A program made the translations under genes and the position numbers. 64,000 bases of DNA from an uncultured Chlorobiaceae bacterium (GTDB lineage Bacteria; Bacteroidota; Chlorobiia; Chlorobiales; Chlorobiaceae), in NCBI GenBank assembly GCA_903824295.1, contig CAIJWE010000030.1:1-64000 (forward strand). The letters are read 5' to 3'. Positions 59,332-64,000 of the stretch are shown here, piece by piece; within the stretch, counting starts at the first letter, position 1, and every line of letters starts with the position of its first letter. Below the pieces are notes generated by a model. The model did not search any database. It worked only from the letters and a program-made list of their open reading frames with translations, and was not told where the DNA came from.

Positions 59332-60443
59332 ACAACTATTGCAAAAAACAGTTGGAGCGCCTCTTTGAGCCGGCAGATATCAGCATCAATGGCCAACGTC
59401 GGTGGGACATGCAAATCCACCAGCCGCTCGTTTTTCGTCGTACCATCACCGAAGGAAACCTTGGTCTCGGTGAGGCCTATATGGATGGATGGTGGGACTG
59501 CGCTGACCTTGAGGAGTTTTTTTTCCGACTTCTCAGTACAAAAGCTGATGAAAAAATAGTGACACCGGTAAACCTCATCGGTAAATGGATTGGCAAAACC
59601 GTCAACCTGCAACATCCTTCACGGGCATTTACCGTCGGGGAAAAACATTACAATACCGGTAACGACCTTTTTGAGACCATGCTCGACAAGCGCATGATCT
59701 ACAGTTGCGGCTACTGGAAAGAGACCGACAGCCTTGAGGAAGCGCAGGAGAAAAAACTTCGTCTGGTCTTCGACAAACTCCAGCTTCAGCCTGGAATGAG
59801 GGTGCTCGATATCGGTTGCGGCTGGGGCGGAGCTGCCCGCTTTGCGGCTGAACACTATGGCGTGTCGGTAACAGCCATAACCGTTTCAACCGAACAGGCC
59901 AAAATTGCAAAAGAAGAGTGCGCGGGTCTGCCGGTCACCATCAACGTGACCGATTACCGTACCATGCAGGGCTCTTTCGACCGGATTTATTCGATCGGCA
60001 TGTTCGAGCATGTCGGTCATAAAAATTATCGCAACTATTTCAAAATGGTCAGCAACTGCCTGAAACCGGACGGGTTGACCCTTCTGCACACCATTGGCAT
60101 CAACGAGCCCTGCACCAATGGCGATCCATGGAGCTGCAAGTACATCTTTCCAAACTCCATGCTTCCTGCCGCCAGTCAGATCACAAAAAACTACGAAGGG
60201 CTTTTCACACTCGAAGACTGGCATGTCTTTACCTATGACTACTCTTTGACACTCAAGGCATGGCATGAAAACTTTGAAAAACAGTGGCCGAAGCTGCAAT
60301 CCCGATATGACGAAAAATTTTACCGTATGTGGAGCTACTATCTCTTGAGCTTCTCAGGCTCTTTCCGGGCTCGCTCCATTCAGCTCTGGCAAGTGCTGCT
60401 CTCAAAAAACGGCCTGCCGGGCAGAACCAGCATTCCCCGGTAA
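59325..60443 (+). CDS. cfa: Cyclopropane-fatty-acyl-phospholipid synthase
   Basis: GLGEAYMDGWWDCADLEEFFF, LDIGCGWGGAARFAAEHYGVSVTAITVSTEQ, SIGMFEHVGHKNY. Confidence 0.95.
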   Translation: MLNNYCKKQLERLFEPADISINGQRRWDMQIHQPLVFRRTITEGNLGLGEAYMDGWWDCADLEEFFFRLLSTKADEKIVTPVNLIGKWIGKTVNLQHPSRAFTVGEKHYNTGNDLFETMLDKRMIYSCGYWKETDSLEEAQEKKLRLVFDKLQLQPGMRVLDIGCGWGGAARFAAEHYGVSVTAITVSTEQAKIAKEECAGLPVTINVTDYRTMQGSFDRIYSIGMFEHVGHKNYRNYFKMVSNCLKPDGLTLLHTIGINEPCTNGDPWSCKYIFPNSMLPAASQITKNYEGLFTLEDWHVFTYDYSLTLKAWHENFEKQWPKLQSRYDEKFYRMWSYYLLSFSGSFRARSIQLWQVLLSKNGLPGRTSIPR

Positions 60444-60452
60444 CCCGGTTAC

Positions 60453-61724
60453 TCAGGGGTAGAGAGTGGGGCGTGCGGGAGTTCTCCGGTTGAACAGCTC
60501 AATTTGCTTGCGGCTCTCCTTCATAATCGTTTCAAGAGGCAACTGCTTTTTGATCATTTCCCGAAAAAGAGGGGTTCCTGCAAGCTGGTCAAAAAACGCC
60601 CCTCTTTTGTCGAGGCCGATCTCTCGGGGATAGAGGCGCTGAAGCTCAAGCAGCAGTGCTGCTGCCGTTCGGAAGGGGCTGAACGCTTTCCGGTCGGAGA
60701 GCGAGAGCTTCAAGCCATAGCAACGCTCTTTATTGAACTTTCCTGAGCTGGGCTGAAAAACAACGGGAGTAAACGAGACTCCCTCCAGGCGATATTTACC
60801 GAGAGCATCAACCAACGCTCCGCTTTTGATGAATGGGGCTCCGAACTGCATGAAGGGGGCATCAGTACCCCGCCCTTCGCTGAGGGTTGTCGCTTCAAGA
60901 AAGACGGTGGCAGGATAGAGTATGGCGGTCTCAACACTTCTGATATTGGGTGAAGGGCTTTTGAATCGAAACCCCTCGTACTCATCGCCAAACTTCCGGC
61001 GCCCGTACCCCTGCATTGCAATCACCCTGAGATCCAGTTGCTTAAAGCTCCTTTGTTTCAGCAACTGGGCAATTTCGCCAACCGTCATAGAGTGAAGAAA
61101 AGGGATATTGATCGCTCCGACAAAGGATTCATATCCGGGCTTCAGCATGAAACCTTGAGGAGGCAGAGGAATGACCGGATTGGGGCGATCAAGCACCATG
61201 AAGGGTATGGCAGCCTCTTCACAGGCCTCCATGGCGCTCTTCATGGTTGAAATATAGGTATAGCAGCGGGTACCGACATCCTGAAGGTCAAAAACGAGCA
61301 GGTCGATTTGGCGCAACTGGCCGATATCAGGTTTTCTGGAAACTCCGTAGAGCGAAACGACCTGCAGGGTATCCGAAACCACGCTGCTGCCAACTTTTTT
61401 TCCAGCTTCAACCTCAGCCGAAAAACCGTGCTCCGGAGCCATGAGAAACTTCAGTTTGACGCCAGCTCGAAGCATGAGGAGATAGTTCGGCTCCCCTGTT
61501 CGGCTGAGGCTTGCCGCATTGGTAATAAGCCCGACCCTCAAGCCGGAGAGTTCCCGGAATTTTGAGGCTTCAAGTCGATCGATACCGCAGAGGAGGGGTT
61601 CTGCCGAGGCAGGAAAGGCTGCAAGAGAGAACGCAATGGCAACAAAAAGAGGGGCGAGAAGCTGTTGTAAGCCCTTTTTTCTGAAATGGAAGAGCTGGGT
61701 AAAACCCTGATTGTTCATGCTCAT
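60453..61724 (-). CDS. DUF1343 family protein (YbbC/NamZ-like)
   Basis: GLRVGLITNAASLSRTGEPN, FLMAPEHGFSAEVEAGKKV, VFDLQDVGTRCYTYISTM, LDRPNPVI. Confidence 0.92.
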   Translation of the reverse strand: MSMNNQGFTQLFHFRKKGLQQLLAPLFVAIAFSLAAFPASAEPLLCGIDRLEASKFRELSGLRVGLITNAASLSRTGEPNYLLMLRAGVKLKFLMAPEHGFSAEVEAGKKVGSSVVSDTLQVVSLYGVSRKPDIGQLRQIDLLVFDLQDVGTRCYTYISTMKSAMEACEEAAIPFMVLDRPNPVIPLPPQGFMLKPGYESFVGAINIPFLHSMTVGEIAQLLKQRSFKQLDLRVIAMQGYGRRKFGDEYEGFRFKSPSPNIRSVETAILYPATVFLEATTLSEGRGTDAPFMQFGAPFIKSGALVDALGKYRLEGVSFTPVVFQPSSGKFNKERCYGLKLSLSDRKAFSPFRTAAALLLELQRLYPREIGLDKRGAFFDQLAGTPLFREMIKKQLPLETIMKESRKQIELFNRRTPARPTLYP

Positions 61725-61763
61725 AAGTGCCTCTGAACGGAAGGAGGTTAATCTCAAAACAAA

Positions 61764-61791
61764 AAAGCCGCCCTTTTGAGGAGGCGGCTTT
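61764..61791 (-). terminator. Rho-independent terminator downstream of tRNA-fMet
   Basis: Minus strand AAAGCCGCC...GGCGGCTTT stem followed by T-rich TTTGTTTTG. Confidence 0.75.
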
Positions 61792-61793
61792 AC

Positions 61794-61869
<76 letters not shown>

Positions 61870-61915
61870 ATGTTTGTGCTATCAATGTAAGCAATAAATA
61901 TTGATTTGCAAACTA

Positions 61916-64000
61916 TTATTGTATCTGTCTGCCATTTATTTCATTTCCTTGCGGTTCAATCAGAAAAAGCTTCCCCTCTGAGCCCTCTACGGCAAGAATC
62001 ATCCCCTCTGAAACCTCATCACGGATGGTGCGATCGGCAAGATTGGCCACAATAACCACATTTTTGCCTACCATCTCTTCAGGAGTATAGTATTTGGCAA
62101 TCCCGGCAAGCACCTGTTTTGTCACTGAACCAACCTGCAACTGAAGTTTCAGGAGTTTCGCCGCTTTATGAACTTTTTCGGCAGAGATGACGCGTGCAAT
62201 CCTCAGGTCAACCTTGAGAAAGTCATCAAAGCTGATGACCGGTTTAAACTCCATCTTTTGCTGTTCCTCTCCAGTCTCACGCTTCAGGGCGTCAGCCAGC
62301 AACCCCTCAATTTTTGCAAGTTCCGGCGCAATATCGCTCGCCTCTATTTTTGTATAAAGAATCTCGGACTTCTCCCTGATTTTGTGTCCCTGGTGAAGCC
62401 CCGGCAAAAGAAGTTCGGCAACAAGAGATTTTCCGGCCGTTACCAGCTCTTCAATGCGCCCGTCAAAGCCGAGCATGGCATGAATGCGGTTGCAGGTTTC
62501 GGGAATAACCGGAAAGAGGGCTATGGAGAGCGCATGACAAAGATTGAGCGAAAGAGCCATCGTTCTTGCAGCAGCCTCGCGGTCGATTTTGATCACTTTC
62601 CACGGCTCTGACACGGTAAGGAAGCGGTTAGCTGCCCTCGCAATATCCATGCCGAGAGAGGCGGCCTCCCTGAAGTGAAACCCTTCATAAGCCGAATCAA
62701 GCTGCTCAAGGCTTTCGGCCCAGTTGATTCCGAGCCCATTCCACTCTTCAGCAGTAGAGAGACAAGGTACCTCGCCACCAAAGCGGCTGTTGGTAAAATC
62801 AACCGACCTCTTGATAAAGTTTCCCAAAGTATCGGCCAGTTCACCATTGGTTCGGTTCTGAAAGTCCTGCCAACTGAAATCAGAATCCTTGTTTTCAGGA
62901 TAATTCATCGCAATGCTGTAACGGAGAGTATCTGCCGGGAATTTTTCAAGAAACTCGCCAAGATAGACGGCATAGTTCCTCGACTTCGAAAACTTTCGTC
63001 CTTCAAAGTTCATGAACTCCGAGGCTGGGACATTGTCGGCAAGATTATAGCGACCATCTTGACGTCCCTCATTCCATGCCATCAGGATTGCGGGCAGCAT
63101 CAGCGTATGGAAGACAACATTATCTTTGCCGATAAATTGAACGAGGCGGCACTCGGGGTTCTGCCAGTACTCTTTCCATCGCTCACGACGCCCCTGCTGC
63201 TCGGCCCACGCCTTTGTAAAGGAGATATAGCCAAGCACCGCATCAAACCAGACATAGAGCACCTTGCCCAAAGCCTCTTCATTCTCAAGAGGCACCTTGA
63301 TCCCCCACCCGAGATCACGGGTTATCGCCCGATCTTTCAGCCCCTGGTTCAACCACGTATGGGTGTAATTAACCACATTCTGCCGCCACGTTTCCTCATG
63401 CTCCTGCACATAGTTCTCAAGCTGATTCTGAAAACGACCGAGCGGGAAATACCAGTGCATGGTCTCGCGAAGTTCCGGTGTTGCATCCGAGAGCTTGCTT
63501 TTCGGGTTGATGAGCTCAAGCGGGCTTAAATGAGTACCGCACTGTTCGCACTGATCGCCGTTGGCCTCCGTATTGTTGCAGATCGGGCAGGTACCGGTCA
63601 CATAGCGATCCGAAAGAAAGCGGTCGGCCTTGCGGTCAAAAAAAAGCTTTTCGCTCTTTTTGATAAAAATTCCCTTCTCTTCAATGTCAAGAAAAAATTC
63701 CTGGGCTGTCTGGTGATGAAGCTCTGAGGTTGTTCTTCCATAATAATCAAAAGAGATGCCGCACTTCGAAAATGCCGCCATGTTCATCTGATGATAGCGG
63801 TCAACAACATCTCGGGGTGAAATACCCTCTTTTTCGGCTGTAATGGTAATGGGTACGCCGTGTTCATCCGAACCGCCGATATGAATGATATCCTCACCCT
63901 TGAGCCGTTTATAGCGGACATATAGATCAGCAGGAAGATAGACGCCTGCCAGATGACCAAGATGAACCGGGCCGTTGGCATAGGGAAGTGCTGTGGTGAC
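61916..64000 (-). CDS. metG: Methionyl-tRNA synthetase (5' end cut by window edge)
   Basis: Frame continues upstream of 63787 to the window end as VTTALPYANGPVHLGHLAGVYLPADLYVRYKRLKGEDIIHIGGSDEHG; KFSKSRN (KMSKS-like); C-terminal tRNA-binding domain. Confidence 0.96.
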   Translation of the reverse strand, partial: VTTALPYANGPVHLGHLAGVYLPADLYVRYKRLKGEDIIHIGGSDEHGVPITITAEKEGISPRDVVDRYHQMNMAAFSKCGISFDYYGRTTSELHHQTAQEFFLDIEEKGIFIKKSEKLFFDRKADRFLSDRYVTGTCPICNNTEANGDQCEQCGTHLSPLELINPKSKLSDATPELRETMHWYFPLGRFQNQLENYVQEHEETWRQNVVNYTHTWLNQGLKDRAITRDLGWGIKVPLENEEALGKVLYVWFDAVLGYISFTKAWAEQQGRRERWKEYWQNPECRLVQFIGKDNVVFHTLMLPAILMAWNEGRQDGRYNLADNVPASEFMNFEGRKFSKSRNYAVYLGEFLEKFPADTLRYSIAMNYPENKDSDFSWQDFQNRTNGELADTLGNFIKRSVDFTNSRFGGEVPCLSTAEEWNGLGINWAESLEQLDSAYEGFHFREAASLGMDIARAANRFLTVSEPWKVIKIDREAAARTMALSLNLCHALSIALFPVIPETCNRIHAMLGFDGRIEELVTAGKSLVAELLLPGLHQGHKIREKSEILYTKIEASDIAPELAKIEGLLADALKRETGEEQQKMEFKPVISFDDFLKVDLRIARVISAEKVHKAAKLLKLQLQVGSVTKQVLAGIAKYYTPEEMVGKNVVIVANLADRTIRDEVSEGMILAVEGSEGKLFLIEPQGNEINGRQIQ

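Overview
The window looks like a chromosomal segment of a green sulfur bacterium (Chlorobiaceae, Chlorobium/Pelodictyon-like). That assignment is inferred from gene content and was not checked by search. About 45 protein-coding genes and one initiator tRNA-Met are supportable. The left ~10.5 kb is a minus-strand defense-type operon: SNF2/PLD-like helicase, DUF4391, type III Mod methyltransferase, DUF1016 (YhcG-type) nuclease, and type III Res. Its genes abut or overlap by 4 bp, mod carries an apparent single-base frameshift, and a possible RAMA-domain remnant lies beyond its 3' end. Next comes an SOS-type cluster (SRAP/YedK divergent from umuDC). The central part is mostly housekeeping: rlmN, adk, priA, amt plus a divergent PII gene, pgi, DAHP synthase, serA, an ArsA/Get3-like ATPase, a LysM lytic transglycosylase, truA, a GH13-like protein, a PfkB kinase, an SSS symporter, maf and an amino-acid ABC transporter. 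From 40 to 50 kb there is a c-di-GMP/glycosyltransferase/YaiO cluster that looks like an exopolysaccharide or cell-surface module; its HD-GYP sensor gene is split at an A7 tract. Further right are an archaeal-type methionine adenosyltransferase, miaA behind a G-rich repeat leader, a histidine kinase with a convergent receiver protein, an uncharacterised lipoprotein gene pair, a STAS protein with an AT-hook-like tail, cfa with an N-terminal duplication remnant, a DUF1343 protein, tRNA-fMet and metG (cut by the window end). The best candidates for something new are the composite helicase/DUF4391/type III R-M/DUF1016 operon and the surface-polysaccharide/c-di-GMP cluster.
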